64,000 bases of DNA, taken from positions 1-64,000 of IMG/VR virus record IMGVR_UViG_3300034375_003182. The stretch is one strand, 5' to 3'. Shown here piece after piece: positions 42,621 through 52,566 of the stretch (positions within the stretch are counted from its first letter, which is position 1; each line of letters opens with the position of its first letter). The stretch is from a virus. A program made the translations under genes and the position numbers. The notes beneath the pieces are model-generated. The model worked only from the letters and a program-made list of their open reading frames with translations. It was not told where the DNA came from and searched no databases.

Positions 42621-45600
42621 CTATCTATAGAATTTTTTTGCAGCCACTTCGGTGGAATACAAATTTATTAATTTTTTTGTAATATTGTCGTATTTTAAGC
42701 GAATTCCTATCCATTTATCTGAGAACTTACGTTGATTGTTCCACACTTTTCCTGCATCTATAAAAGCATTGTTTACAGTTTCGCTCATGCCGTCTATGTT
42801 AAACATGGGTGAAATGGTTCCAGAAGTTAAACTACTTGTTATATTTGTACCCGCAACACTTGCACCTGGTACGCCAAAGTTAGATCCTGCTCCTGCGGCT
42901 ACTGGTGTGTTTACCAAGGCTGCCATATCCCTAAACTTATTTATTTTCCATGCATTACCTATGCGTCTAGTGTTTATCATATACTCTATATCTAGTTCTC
43001 CAGATATTTGATGAGTATCATAAACATAGAAACTACTAAAGCCTTGATCATGTATCAAAACATTATTAGTATTATATACATCTATCATGTACTCAAAGCT
43101 ATAAAAAGTCTTATCTAAGTTTTTACCTGAGTTATATATAAACTCAAACTCTGATGCATAGTCTGTACCATAAAACTTTCCTCTGTTAAGCTCATCATTA
43201 TGTACCCATATACCTGTAGACCCTTCAGTAAATGAAGCTAACTCGTCTGCAGATCTAGTATATTTGTAAGGCACATAATCGTGGAATGATACCCACACAT
43301 TTAGTTCTACATCATATGATACAGTCCAACCTGAGTTCTTAAAGAATGTAAAATTATCAAATTTTATTATAAGACCACCTTGTCTAAATCTATGGATACT
43401 AGAATCATATATAATATTACCTAAATTATATTGATTTATAAAAGTTTTAGTAGGTTTTAAATCTCTCTTAGTTAGTATTACCCTGTCATATCTCTCATCA
43501 TACATTGCATGAAAACCTATACCAATAATAGGATTATCAAAGTAACTAGTATCTAAACCGTATTGCTCTAATGCAAATGGAATATTATCTTGAAACCATG
43601 ACTCTAACCCGGTCTTGCCTATGTCATACAGCTGATCTTTAAACATAAACACTCTACGATTTCTATAGTCCATAGTAAAGTATCCGTGCTTAGTCACCAT
43701 ACATACCCACTGTGATTGTGTACCTCCATAACCAAACTTTGTTTGTATAACCTCATCCGGGTCTTGTGTAAATATATCACCACTACCTACAAAAGACTCT
43801 GTACCATCTGACATTTGTAGTGATTGTTTACCCTTAGTTCTAAATAAACTATCTGTTGTATGTAAGTATAGTAAGTTATTAAGACTTATAAGCTTCCATA
43901 AATCACCTCTGTTACGTGGTAAGTCTTTGAATTGTAATGCTAAGTGTACACGATAGTTATCTATAAGACTTGAGTTGTCAGCTTTTGCAGATCTTTGTAC
44001 TCTTGTTTTAAATATGCTAGGATCAGACTCTCTTAATGGGTATGGTATAGCAGGCTTTATATCTGCAATGCCCAAAGAGAATGATTCATCATATTTCATA
44101 TTATCTTTCTTAGTAAGATCTATTTCAGCTTTTAGTGCTAATATTTTTCTTGCTGGAGATCCTGGAAAATATGAGCTATCTTTATCTGTTTCGTGTCTAA
44201 AGTTTATGTTATCTGTAGATTCACATATTGTATAAAGTATAGATTTATGATCTCTAGGGTTTGTACCAGCTACTTCAGGCCTGTGTGTTATACGATACCC
44301 ATGTCTACATATAAAAGTATCTCCTCCAAATATATCTCCTGTATTGTGAGTAGCTCCCACAGTAGATGTATTATCATCTTCAACAGTGTAGTTAGCTAAA
44401 TTATCAACGCCAAGTACTTCAAAACCTGTCCACACTAATTCTTGTGTATCATAAGAAAGATACATATCTGTTTTAAATGCATTAAGATTATGCAATTCCA
44501 GTCTAGGCATAGTATGATTCTCATATGAAAATCCTTGACCAGACGCAGGAGTTTGGTGCCATACGGCTCCTCCACCTGCCGGAGTAAAATTATAAATAGG
44601 GGTTCTACTAGGATTATATGCTAACAGTATAGAACTTTCACCTCCTATATTATATATCCTTTTACCAAAACCTATTCCTCTACCATCATATATAGAGTCA
44701 CCATTTAAGTATGTTTTACATTTTTCTCTCAATGGAAAGTGTTGGAATGGTTGATTATTAGCTGTAAAATTAAAATAGTCTGTTCCTATATGCAGAGCAG
44801 GATAACTCATCCCTAATAGACATTCATCTCCTATATCATCAGTCACATCTGCATATCTATCACCTGGACCTAAAAATGATCTTACATCTACAAAATATTC
44901 TTTACTAGTATGAGTTGCTGGAACTAAACTATTTCTTCTGTTTAATAAATAAAAATCATGAAAAGTAGCTGTATTAACAGTTCCGTCATATAAAGATCCT
45001 GCAGATAATATAAAATCTTCAGTAGATCCATTACCGCTTATAGAAGTATTACCAGTACCACATCCTGCAATATCCCAACCATCAGCATCATTAGCTCTTT
45101 TTATAAGATCCTGACCTAGTACTCTTCTATTCTCATGCTTCCTTTCTGCATAGTATATCCTAAATCCTTGTACTTTATCTGCTATAGTTTTTGGTATTTT
45201 TATATCCTGAAGTCTTATTCCTAGTGCTTGTACTTCATGTGATATAAAACCGTTTTGTGTAACAGCTGGGTATGTAACCTGCCAAACAAATATTGCATAG
45301 TTTGTTTGTCCTGGTACTTCATCCTCTCCATCACCTCCACTACCATACTCAGTATAAGGTTCACTAGGTGGAGTTTGATCTATCCTAACCTGATCTGTTC
45401 CAGGCAAGTACTCTGTAACAATTGCGCTGGTTCCACCTGAAGTATTGATACTACCATCAGGACCATCTGCAAACATGTAGTATCCTGTTACACCTTCTAA
45501 ACTTTGGCTAGGAGCTTGATATTGCCAATTACTATAGTTACCAAAAACTCCTGATATATAATTAAAAGCATTATCATATCCTACAGGCCATCCAGATTCA

Positions 45601-47519
45601 TTGTTTGCGCTATAATCAAAGCTTGTTATACATGTTGTACTATGAGTGCCGTGATTCATTAGAAGATTATCATTAGACTGACCTGACCCAGCTCCGTTCT
45701 CTACACCCCCTTGTGCACTCCCTCCTGGAGTATTAGGGTTACAATCACCAACTGCAAAGTAATAAGTCTCAGTATAAGTGTCTGCAGAAGGTATAAAAGT
45801 TCCTGTATTACCAGCTATTACTTCTCTACCACTATTAGTATTACAAGGCATATGGTGGTGCCTAACATTACTACCTTTAAGATCTTCTACTATAACTCCA
45901 GGATTATTAGCGTCAATCATTTCATAGTCATCCGTACTAGGATAGAATTCATTTCTGTTTTCCCAAAAATTTGTGTTTCTATTACCAAATATAGAAAAGT
46001 CATAAAAGTGAAATAGCTTACCTTGTCCTTGTGTTAAGTCTGTTAAGTCTGGATCATTTACATCATCATCCTCATTTACAGTTAATCCATTCAAAAACGA
46101 TACGCCCGTGTTTGGGTCTTGATCTACTTTTCTAACTTGAGATCCTGTTTGATTTGTAAGTCTTGATCTACCTGGTATGTGGTAAGCATATGACATGCTA
46201 CCATCATTTAATACGAATGATATATAAAATGCATACACTTCATCTCTTGTATATCCTTTCTTGTTTTGATTTCTAGATGAAAGATTATCTATATCTCTAA
46301 AACCCATGTTCTTTACTATTGATGGGTCAGGCTCTGTATCTAAATACCCATAGTCTAAGTTATCAGCCGTTAACTCATAAGAATCAAAAGGGTCTAGCGG
46401 GTCAGAAACTGTTGTCGTAAGCTTAATAAAGTTAGCATATTTCTGATAGCCTATATCTTTAGTGCCTGCAAGGTTACCTAAATAGAGTATACTATCTAAT
46501 TGTGTCAATGTCTTAGCAGTATCATAAGCCACAGTATCTATAATCGCTTCTTCTACTGATGAAGACTGGTAGCCTTCTAAACCTGAAAACACTATAGTTC
46601 CTGTATTACCGCTTACATCTACATCATTAAGTTTAAAAGCAAACTCAGCGGGAGCGCCTTCTTTATCTAACGTTCTATGTACTACTATAGGTCTAAGAAA
46701 TTCATAATCTGTATTTAGATTAGTTACATTCCAAACAATACTTTTTCCTGTTTGTGTATCTGGCTCGCAGCCATCATACCTTTCTATGGGCCTAACACTC
46801 TCATCATCTTCCACAATGGGTACCGTCAATGAATAAGACACAAAGTTTGTTTGTGTAAAGTTTTTATCTACATACGCTAAAAATAAAGTATATGTTCCTG
46901 ACTTTAATGCGCCGCCATTAGCTATTCTGGTAAAAGATATGCTAGGCACAGGGCCTGCATGTGGAAACAAATTAAGCCTATCTATGTAATTTTTGTTAGG
47001 AGATGTAAAAGGATTTACACCATATATTCTAGCGGTAGTGCTTTCGTTTATTTGTCTTGTAATATTTAGTGATCTAGGAGGATTATTATTATCTGTCCAG
47101 TATACTATAAGATTGTTATCTGGATCAAACTTATATGTTCCTTCTATAGGGTAATCCCAACTAAATTTTAAATCAAAGTCTGCATCACTACCCCCAGCAT
47201 TTATTGGGTGAGCAGGGTTAATTACAGGCTCAGTTCTTAATACAAGATTTACAGAATCTGTACTAGCAGCATAGATATATATGTGATGAACATCACTATT
47301 ATCTGTAGTAAATAGAACTACAGTATCATCTGTAACTTCAATACTACCTATAACTTTATGTCCATTTGCTATAGCTGAGTTAACACTTATGTTACCAGGC
47401 TCATTAGATAATGCACCAGCAGTTTCATTAGATAGCATATTCTTAGCATATCTGTATGATCCTTCTGGCTGATCTACTGGAGCTGTGTCTTTATTTAATC
47501 CTTTTATATACTTAGCCAT
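42621..47519 (-). CDS. Tail stabilization / hub protein, 1632 aa
   Basis: The N-terminus (KYIKGLNKDTAPVDQPEG, SYRYAKNMLS, LSNEPGNI) has the pattern of crAss-like 'stabilization' proteins, related in context to P22 gp10-type hub proteins that seal the tail. The rest is beta-rich with many Gly/Asn/Asp loops and repeated aromatic strands, as in a beta-propeller or multi-domain tail hub. There is no signal peptide. It shares its start base with the stop of the ring protein upstream (TAATG). The assignment is good at the family level; the exact position in the tail is not known. Confidence 0.8.
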   Translation of the reverse strand: MAKYIKGLNKDTAPVDQPEGSYRYAKNMLSNETAGALSNEPGNISVNSAIANGHKVIGSIEVTDDTVVLFTTDNSDVHHIYIYAASTDSVNLVLRTEPVINPAHPINAGGSDADFDLKFSWDYPIEGTYKFDPDNNLIVYWTDNNNPPRSLNITRQINESTTARIYGVNPFTSPNKNYIDRLNLFPHAGPVPSISFTRIANGGALKSGTYTLFLAYVDKNFTQTNFVSYSLTVPIVEDDESVRPIERYDGCEPDTQTGKSIVWNVTNLNTDYEFLRPIVVHRTLDKEGAPAEFAFKLNDVDVSGNTGTIVFSGLEGYQSSSVEEAIIDTVAYDTAKTLTQLDSILYLGNLAGTKDIGYQKYANFIKLTTTVSDPLDPFDSYELTADNLDYGYLDTEPDPSIVKNMGFRDIDNLSSRNQNKKGYTRDEVYAFYISFVLNDGSMSYAYHIPGRSRLTNQTGSQVRKVDQDPNTGVSFLNGLTVNEDDDVNDPDLTDLTQGQGKLFHFYDFSIFGNRNTNFWENRNEFYPSTDDYEMIDANNPGVIVEDLKGSNVRHHHMPCNTNSGREVIAGNTGTFIPSADTYTETYYFAVGDCNPNTPGGSAQGGVENGAGSGQSNDNLLMNHGTHSTTCITSFDYSANNESGWPVGYDNAFNYISGVFGNYSNWQYQAPSQSLEGVTGYYMFADGPDGSINTSGGTSAIVTEYLPGTDQVRIDQTPPSEPYTEYGSGGDGEDEVPGQTNYAIFVWQVTYPAVTQNGFISHEVQALGIRLQDIKIPKTIADKVQGFRIYYAERKHENRRVLGQDLIKRANDADGWDIAGCGTGNTSISGNGSTEDFILSAGSLYDGTVNTATFHDFYLLNRRNSLVPATHTSKEYFVDVRSFLGPGDRYADVTDDIGDECLLGMSYPALHIGTDYFNFTANNQPFQHFPLREKCKTYLNGDSIYDGRGIGFGKRIYNIGGESSILLAYNPSRTPIYNFTPAGGGAVWHQTPASGQGFSYENHTMPRLELHNLNAFKTDMYLSYDTQELVWTGFEVLGVDNLANYTVEDDNTSTVGATHNTGDIFGGDTFICRHGYRITHRPEVAGTNPRDHKSILYTICESTDNINFRHETDKDSSYFPGSPARKILALKAEIDLTKKDNMKYDESFSLGIADIKPAIPYPLRESDPSIFKTRVQRSAKADNSSLIDNYRVHLALQFKDLPRNRGDLWKLISLNNLLYLHTTDSLFRTKGKQSLQMSDGTESFVGSGDIFTQDPDEVIQTKFGYGGTQSQWVCMVTKHGYFTMDYRNRRVFMFKDQLYDIGKTGLESWFQDNIPFALEQYGLDTSYFDNPIIGIGFHAMYDERYDRVILTKRDLKPTKTFINQYNLGNIIYDSSIHRFRQGGLIIKFDNFTFFKNSGWTVSYDVELNVWVSFHDYVPYKYTRSADELASFTEGSTGIWVHNDELNRGKFYGTDYASEFEFIYNSGKNLDKTFYSFEYMIDVYNTNNVLIHDQGFSSFYVYDTHQISGELDIEYMINTRRIGNAWKINKFRDMAALVNTPVAAGAGSNFGVPGASVAGTNITSSLTSGTISPMFNIDGMSETVNNAFIDAGKVWNNQRKFSDKWIGIRLKYDNITKKLINLYSTEVAAKKFYR

Positions 47520-48469
47520 TAACCTCTATATAAAGTTTCTCTTTCATTTAATTCTTCAAAGAAACATGCGTGCCTATTAATATCTGGTACAAGTCTAACC
47601 CATTGATTCATATAAGACTCGTATTTTTCTATGTCTGGGTAGTTAGCTGCATTTCTAGCTTGAGTACAATAGTACTGCCATTTCTGATCTGCAAAGTTAT
47701 AATCTATCTTATTGTTAGGCTTGTCGTATCCACCTAATAACATTTGTTTGTATATATACCAGAACATAGCTTCTTTATAACTTATGTCATCTGGCACCAT
47801 TGGAAAACAATCATCATCTATTGGAAATGCTGTATAGCTTATACAAACTTTACCAGAAGCAAAAGATGTTTTTATATAATCACAATCCACTATATAACTA
47901 GATATGTGGTTTGAGTATTCATTTACGCAATCGTCACAGTGCATAGATTTATGGAAGGTGCTAGCACTATAGCTCAAAGGCTGTAGGCCCACACCTCCAT
48001 TATCAGTATTAAAAAATATCCCCTCTAAAACGGTTATCCTACTGATTAGTTCTCTTAGTTCTGCTACGTTAGCTTTATATTGTGTGTCATATACATTCAA
48101 GTCTGCATTGGTAATACTGCTACTATTTGCAACATCATCCTCAAGAGTGCTATTATATTCTGCTATTTCAGCTCGTAGTTTACGAACCTGCTCTGTCAAT
48201 ACATCTAACTCCTCACTTGCTTCAGGAGTAGAACTTGTACTGATAGCTACTTGATTTATAAAATACAAGTCGCCTGGTAAACATGCTTTGTGATCTTCAA
48301 TAGTAAGAACACACTGCTTCTGACACAGCTGTGAAGCTGCACCTATATGCTCTAAAGCTTCTCCCATCCACTCTATTGCATCATCTATCCATTCATCCCC
48401 AGTAGGCTTCAAATCTCTGAAAACCTTTCTAATAATCATCTTACTTGATATGTTCTTATATACTGCCAT
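47519..48469 (-). CDS. Tail ring / connector protein, 316 aa
   Basis: The N-terminus (YKNISSKMIIRKVFRDLKP, EWIDDAIEWMGEALEHIG) is a pattern shared by crAss-like phage structural proteins that form rings below the portal. The middle has Cys-containing segments (CQKQCVLTIEDHKACLPGD; CDDCVNEY) and a coiled-coil stretch (LDVLTEQVRKLRAEIAEYNS). It is transcribed just before the stabilization protein, matching tail assembly order. It is a ring-type protein by resemblance and position. Confidence 0.75.
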   Translation of the reverse strand: MAVYKNISSKMIIRKVFRDLKPTGDEWIDDAIEWMGEALEHIGAASQLCQKQCVLTIEDHKACLPGDLYFINQVAISTSSTPEASEELDVLTEQVRKLRAEIAEYNSTLEDDVANSSSITNADLNVYDTQYKANVAELRELISRITVLEGIFFNTDNGGVGLQPLSYSASTFHKSMHCDDCVNEYSNHISSYIVDCDYIKTSFASGKVCISYTAFPIDDDCFPMVPDDISYKEAMFWYIYKQMLLGGYDKPNNKIDYNFADQKWQYYCTQARNAANYPDIEKYESYMNQWVRLVPDINRHACFFEELNERETLYRG

Positions 48470-48471
48470 GT

Positions 48472-48744
48472 TTATCTCCAGTTACTACAGCTACCACAGT
48501 TCCATGCACGTAGCGATTTATTAATTCTTGAATTAGGATCTCTTTGACCTTTAGCTCCTGTACGCTTAGATTTCATACCGCACATTCTACTACAGAAGCT
48601 AGAACGTCTTTTGTTTCCCTTCTTCTTACTAGGAGCTTTCAAGTTACCTCCTGTTGATCTATTGTAAGAAGCTCTACCTGCAGCGTTTAATCCGCCGCTA
48701 GGGTTCTTGCCTGCTTTTCTTGTCCATGCCGCTGTCTTTGCCAT
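48472..48744 (-). CDS. Very basic small protein, DUF6321-like, 90 aa
   Basis: The pattern AWTRKAGKNPSGGLNAAGR, then KRRSSFCSRMCGMK, RDPNSRINKSLRAWNC is that of DUF6321 proteins, small basic phage proteins. It is rich in Lys/Arg/Ser/Gly with five Cys, suited to DNA binding or a zinc knuckle. It heads a run of four very basic proteins (48472-50288) and is placed among tail genes, which suggests a virion-associated DNA condensing or portal-plugging role. Confidence 0.75.
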   Translation of the reverse strand: MAKTAAWTRKAGKNPSGGLNAAGRASYNRSTGGNLKAPSKKKGNKRRSSFCSRMCGMKSKRTGAKGQRDPNSRINKSLRAWNCGSCSNWR

Positions 48745-48746
48745 AA

Positions 48747-49037
48747 TTATATTCTTGCTGGTCCAGGTAATATAAATCCACCACCCTTTGCACGTTTAAC
48801 TTTCTTTTTCTTTTTATATCTACTAACTCTACCTTTAGTATTCTTCTCTTTCTGCGCTGCTGCTTTCTCAGATTTTGACAATTCAGACCATGTAGATGGT
48901 GTATCCTTAGATATACGTCTAGTAGGTCTAAATGTATTTTCACCTTTAGAGTAATCCTTCTTACCACTAGGTGTTGTCCACTTCTCTTTAAACCAACGCT
49001 TTAATCTAGCGCCTGCAGCAGTCTTTCTTACAGCCAT
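48747..49037 (-). CDS. Basic small protein, DUF5872-like, 96 aa
   Basis: Contains RLKRWFKEKWTTPSGKKDY, then RPTRRISKDTPSTWSELS and a run KKKKKVKRAKGG. This resembles DUF5872 proteins of phages and algal viruses (WFxEKW ... RPSKRVSxxTPxT). Nearly one third of residues are Lys/Arg. It may act as a histone-like virion protein. Its start overlaps the stop of the next gene upstream (TAATG). Confidence 0.72.
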   Translation of the reverse strand: MAVRKTAAGARLKRWFKEKWTTPSGKKDYSKGENTFRPTRRISKDTPSTWSELSKSEKAAAQKEKNTKGRVSRYKKKKKVKRAKGGGFILPGPARI

Positions 49038-49240
49038 TACTTCTTCTTTTTAAGAGTACGGCTACTTCCGTAAGTATCAGATAGAATACTATTAGCTATT
49101 CCACCATGCTTTTTCTTTTTACTATTTCCCCAGTTAGCAGCTCCAACCTTACGACACTTAGCCATTGCACCACTTCTGTATGCAGACGTCTTAGGACCGT
49201 AACGGGCTACAACTTTATGATAACACGCGTCTTTTGGCAT
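49037..49240 (-). CDS. Basic small protein with CYHKV motif, 67 aa
   Basis: The pattern DACYHKVVARYG, then SAYRSGAMAKCRKVGA and ANWGNS is a conserved motif of short proteins in phages and large DNA viruses, often found with DUF5872. The tail is a Lys run (SSRTLKKKK). Two Cys and one His suggest a zinc site. It is adjacent to and probably works with the other basic proteins in this cluster. Confidence 0.75.
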   Translation of the reverse strand: MPKDACYHKVVARYGPKTSAYRSGAMAKCRKVGAANWGNSKKKKHGGIANSILSDTYGSSRTLKKKK

Positions 49241-49242
49241 CT

Positions 49243-49707
49243 CTAATTCTTTTTAAATTTTAAATAATCTAGTTCGTCTAACTCCTTCAGTTTACCTTTG
49301 TTACCCTTCACTCCTCGTGTAGCATCAAATCTGTAAACTGTTTTGTTCTTTACTTTGCACTTACCCTTACGCCAGTAGTATTTAAGATACTCACTGTCCG
49401 TGTAGTATATGTGCCATTTGACACCGTCTCCAGTGTCCTTATCAAAAAGCTCATCACCATTTGCCAGCAACTCAGCTTTATACTTATTTGATTCACCCCA
49501 ATCTATGCCAGGGTTTCTTGGATCTCTCTCCATTCTTACGATGGAAAGAGTTGATAGGTTATAACCCATATTAAACTCTTTACCATCTAGAATGTAATCT
49601 ATAATCATCATGTTAAACTCACTGCATATATCAACAAAAGTTTGTTTAGATACACTGCTGTCAGTTTCTACATAGTCATTGTATATATGAGAAATCGTGT
49701 GCTGCAC
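49243..49707 (-). CDS. HU/IHF-like phage protein, 154 aa
   Basis: The first 65 residues (VSKQTFVDICSEFNMMIIDYILDGKEFNMG, read in short pieces) look like the helical body of HU/IHF: two helices and a strand Y-N-L-S-T-L-S-I. A positively charged C-terminal region follows (YYWRKGKCKVKN, RFDATRGVKGNKGK). crAss-like phages have IHF-like genes near structural genes; this assignment is tentative. The start base is shared with the stop of the Lys-rich gene upstream. Confidence 0.5.
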   Translation of the reverse strand: MQHTISHIYNDYVETDSSVSKQTFVDICSEFNMMIIDYILDGKEFNMGYNLSTLSIVRMERDPRNPGIDWGESNKYKAELLANGDELFDKDTGDGVKWHIYYTDSEYLKYYWRKGKCKVKNKTVYRFDATRGVKGNKGKLKELDELDYLKFKKN

Positions 49708-50288
49708 TAATCTCTGTCTAAATCAAATACAGGCATTTCTAAAAATCCACCAGTCTTGTACATAGCTGCGGATAGTCTTGCTGCTGCGCCTTGTACACCT
49801 TTTTTAGTAGCTTTTCTTTGTTTTCTAGCAGCCTTCTTTAACTTACCTTGAGCAGTAGCTTGATCACCAGCTAGTCGTTTTCTAGAAGCAGCTTTCATTT
49901 TTCTATCTGCTCTTTTATTAAGACCTTTTGCCACACGCTCTCTTTTATTCTGACCTCTCTGCTCTTTTCTAGCTTCCTTCTGACCTGAACGCATTTCCTT
50001 TCTATCTTCCTTTTGCTGCTTCTTAAGGTCCTTCATTAGTCCACCTTTTTTAGCCAATAACTTAGGCTTATTATCTACTCCAATAGCCGGCTGTTTTACA
50101 AATGGTTTCTTCTTACCTTTGGCCTGCTTCTTATCCTTTACAGCATTTTTCATAGGCTCTTTCTTATTGCCGTCTTTATCCATATCAAGATAATCAGGCT
50201 TAGCTCCGCCAGCCTTCATCATTTTCTTTTTACCACCGTACATCATCATCTTTTTCTTAGATCCTCCGTACATCATTTTCTTTCTCAT
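49707..50288 (-). CDS. Lys/Met-rich basic protein, 193 aa
   Basis: The N-terminus repeats a short basic block (KKKMMMYGG, KKKMMKAGG), then KPDYLDMDKDGNKKEPMK, a motif seen in marine phage proteins. Residues 75-175 are almost wholly Lys/Arg/Ala/Gln helix (KEDRKEMRSGQKEARKEQR), typical of histone-like or coiled-coil polycations. The C-terminus is a short hydrophobic/acidic tail (FLEMPVFDLDRD) that might anchor to a virion partner. Function inferred as DNA condensation or internal virion scaffold. Confidence 0.7.
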   Translation of the reverse strand: MRKKMMYGGSKKKMMMYGGKKKMMKAGGAKPDYLDMDKDGNKKEPMKNAVKDKKQAKGKKKPFVKQPAIGVDNKPKLLAKKGGLMKDLKKQQKEDRKEMRSGQKEARKEQRGQNKRERVAKGLNKRADRKMKAASRKRLAGDQATAQGKLKKAARKQRKATKKGVQGAAARLSAAMYKTGGFLEMPVFDLDRD

Positions 50289-50311
50289 TTTAAAAATATT
50301 TATAATTATAG

Positions 50312-50998
50312 TTATTGTTTAGGTGCTGCAGGTCTGCCCTGATCCTGCAACGTGTCATTAGTTGTGTCATTTACTGACGATGCAAGCATCATAAGCTCAC
50401 CACTCATAATGCCTTGTGTGATGGTTTGTAACATATCCATAGGAATAGGAAAATCCATATCGTCATTATAACAATCAGATCCATCACAATCAAATAAAGC
50501 AACATCTTCAGGGTCTTCAAAGATGCCTCTAATGTTTATAAACTTCAAACCGTCTGCATTATAGATGTAGATATAATCTTCAATCATATATGCTTTCATT
50601 TTGTTCTTAGTATACTTATCGTAAGGCAACCATTGTACTGCATTTGAATCTACAATAGGAATAGTGCCTGTACCACTAACATCTCCAACGTGTGTAATTG
50701 CATCACTAAAATTAAATCTAACAGTTCTTGGTACCTTTTTAACAGTTCTATAGACAGCACACTCAGTAGGAAGATTGCAACATTTAGAAGCGTCAACTTT
50801 TATTAATTCTAAACATCCTAGATCTTGTTCTAGGTGTCTAGTGATTATACCGTTTCTAGCAAAGTCTCTACGTATAAGCATAGCTCTGTAGTACTTTACA
50901 TTAAACTTAATCTGACTAGTAGATATATGCTCATTATTGCTAGATCTACCTCCTCTAACTAAATTTAAAATATTATATGCAATCTCATTTAATGTCAT
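50312..50998 (-). CDS. Ring/adapter structural protein, 228 aa
   Basis: Starts MTLNEIAYNILNLVRGGR, which I recognise as a pattern conserved in crAss-like phage ring or head-tail adapter proteins. NEHISTSQIKFNVKYYRAML and LIRRDFARNG follow. Later parts form beta strands with acidic loops (DCDGSDCYNDDMDFPIP). It probably sits near the portal or tail ring. It is adjacent to the phosphoesterase gene upstream with a 3-bp gap. Confidence 0.75.
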   Translation of the reverse strand: MTLNEIAYNILNLVRGGRSSNNEHISTSQIKFNVKYYRAMLIRRDFARNGIITRHLEQDLGCLELIKVDASKCCNLPTECAVYRTVKKVPRTVRFNFSDAITHVGDVSGTGTIPIVDSNAVQWLPYDKYTKNKMKAYMIEDYIYIYNADGLKFINIRGIFEDPEDVALFDCDGSDCYNDDMDFPIPMDMLQTITQGIMSGELMMLASSVNDTTNDTLQDQGRPAAPKQ

Positions 50999-51001
50999 CT
51001 G

Positions 51002-52132
51002 TTATATGTTCGTTTGTAAATAACCTTCGTATCCGCGTTCTTTACTCCATATATGTGCTTGGCCTGTTCTCTTGGCTTCATAACCCATCATCTTATGCCA
51101 AGCGTCGTTGCCACAGATAGATGGAATAAATCTTACCTTTACTCCTCTATATTCATTAACTTGTTCTTTATGTTTATGTCCACAGTGAACCTCTCTAAAC
51201 TTAGTCTGTGCAAATAGCATAGGCTGTTCAGTTGCCATTATAAGTGGCATCTCAGCTGGTTTCTCTTTATCTCCGTGTGTAAACATAATTAAGTTAACTC
51301 CGTATTTATAATATTTCCTAGAGTCAAAGTTATTATCAACATCAACTCTATCATCATTTTTAAAGAATGCTCTCAGGTATTCACCTGCATAAAACATTCT
51401 TTCATAGTCATGGTTACCTTGTACAACAACCACATCTACTGGTGCAGACTTGGCTAGGTAGTGTATTGCTCTTACCATAAGATTACAATACCCTACGAAT
51501 GTCTCTTGCCATTCTGCTGAATCTTGCTGAGGTGTACCTTTAGTGGTAGCACGGGAATATCCCTCAGAGTTCATACCATCATTACCTATCGGTAATAGAA
51601 TTCGTTCTACATCTAAGCCTTGCGCCTTAGACAACAAATCCTTTACAGTATTCATATACTCTTCCTCAGCTTGGTCAAGTGTCTGTCCAGTGTACTTACC
51701 ATAGTGTATATCTGGTAAGGAAATTTCATATACTACTGGGTCTTGAACGGCGTCGTAATCCTTTTCAACCTTCGGGCTGTAAGACTCTAGAAGTGCAACC
51801 ATTTCTTCTTTTGCTTTCTTCATTAGATCGTCTTCTCCTTTGACTACGACAGAGAACCTGTGGTCCCCTTGCATATTTTGCCAAAACTTCACAGACTTGA
51901 CATCTGTTTCTTCTATCTCATTATCTTTTAAGAACTGTTTGAACTCACTTATCTCTGAAGTACTTACGTTATCCAGATCAAAGTCAGATCCTTTTGCATC
52001 TATTCGCGCTTCTGTTAATGCATGTTTGCATGTTTCTACACTGCAATTTAGCTTCTCTGATAATCTAGCCGCACCTTCTTTTAGGTAGCCAGGCTTCTCT
52101 CTTAGAAAAGCTTTAACTTCATCTTTAGTCAT
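51002..52132 (-). CDS. Calcineurin-like metallophosphoesterase with N-terminal HTH, 376 aa
   Basis: All metallophosphoesterase motifs are present: D141-I-H143, G183-N-D, G239-N-H-D, T285-H-G-D and G318-H-K-H. The first 50 residues form a small HTH-like helical domain (MTKDEVKAFLREKPG, AARLSEKLNC). Family members include DNA nucleases/phosphatases (Mre11/SbcD type) and phosphodiesterases. The location between ring and holin genes is unusual for a DNA repair enzyme. A nuclease or phosphatase with late function is possible; substrate unknown. Confidence 0.88.
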   Translation of the reverse strand: MTKDEVKAFLREKPGYLKEGAARLSEKLNCSVETCKHALTEARIDAKGSDFDLDNVSTSEISEFKQFLKDNEIEETDVKSVKFWQNMQGDHRFSVVVKGEDDLMKKAKEEMVALLESYSPKVEKDYDAVQDPVVYEISLPDIHYGKYTGQTLDQAEEEYMNTVKDLLSKAQGLDVERILLPIGNDGMNSEGYSRATTKGTPQQDSAEWQETFVGYCNLMVRAIHYLAKSAPVDVVVVQGNHDYERMFYAGEYLRAFFKNDDRVDVDNNFDSRKYYKYGVNLIMFTHGDKEKPAEMPLIMATEQPMLFAQTKFREVHCGHKHKEQVNEYRGVKVRFIPSICGNDAWHKMMGYEAKRTGQAHIWSKERGYEGYLQTNI

Positions 52133-52149
52133 AATATTGGTTTTGGTTA

Positions 52150-52566
52150 TTAGTCTTCTTTACTGTTTTTCTTTGAACTGCCGCCAAAAAAGAAATCAAC
52201 AATTGTGTTAACTTTTGCCGACATTGCTCCAAAGATAGTAGAAATAAAGCTAATTTCAAACTCTCCTAGGTTTATATCTCCTAGAACAAAGTGATTAAAC
52301 ATCACAAAACTAATACCAAAGTACGCTACAGTGAACAAAGTTGCTAACACTTTTTGAATGATAGCATCATCTTTATATAAGTCTCTTGCAGACTTTCTGT
52401 CCTCTACTTCTTTAGCAAAAGCTTCACGCTCTGCTTCTAGTAATATCTTTTGCAGTTCTAATTTAGCCTGATCTCTTTCCTTATCAGTTGTAATTACTTT
52501 ATCTAATATTCCTTCAGCGTTGTCTAGTACCTTGCCAAACAGGCCGCCCATTACTTTTTGTATCAT
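52150..52566 (-). CDS. Holin-like membrane protein, 138 aa
   Basis: The N-terminal half is a charged amphipathic region (AEGILDKVITTDKERDQAKLELQKI, in pieces) followed by two hydrophobic helices around 72-96 and 103-127, then a Lys/Asp tail. The layout (charged helix, then 2-3 transmembrane segments) matches three-TM phage/GTA holins. A DUF5675 lytic-type protein lies about 2.5 kb upstream in the same operon. A holin is therefore the best reading, but not proven. Confidence 0.65.
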   Translation of the reverse strand: MIQKVMGGLFGKVLDNAEGILDKVITTDKERDQAKLELQKILLEAEREAFAKEVEDRKSARDLYKDDAIIQKVLATLFTVAYFGISFVMFNHFVLGDINLGEFEISFISTIFGAMSAKVNTIVDFFFGGSSKKNSKED

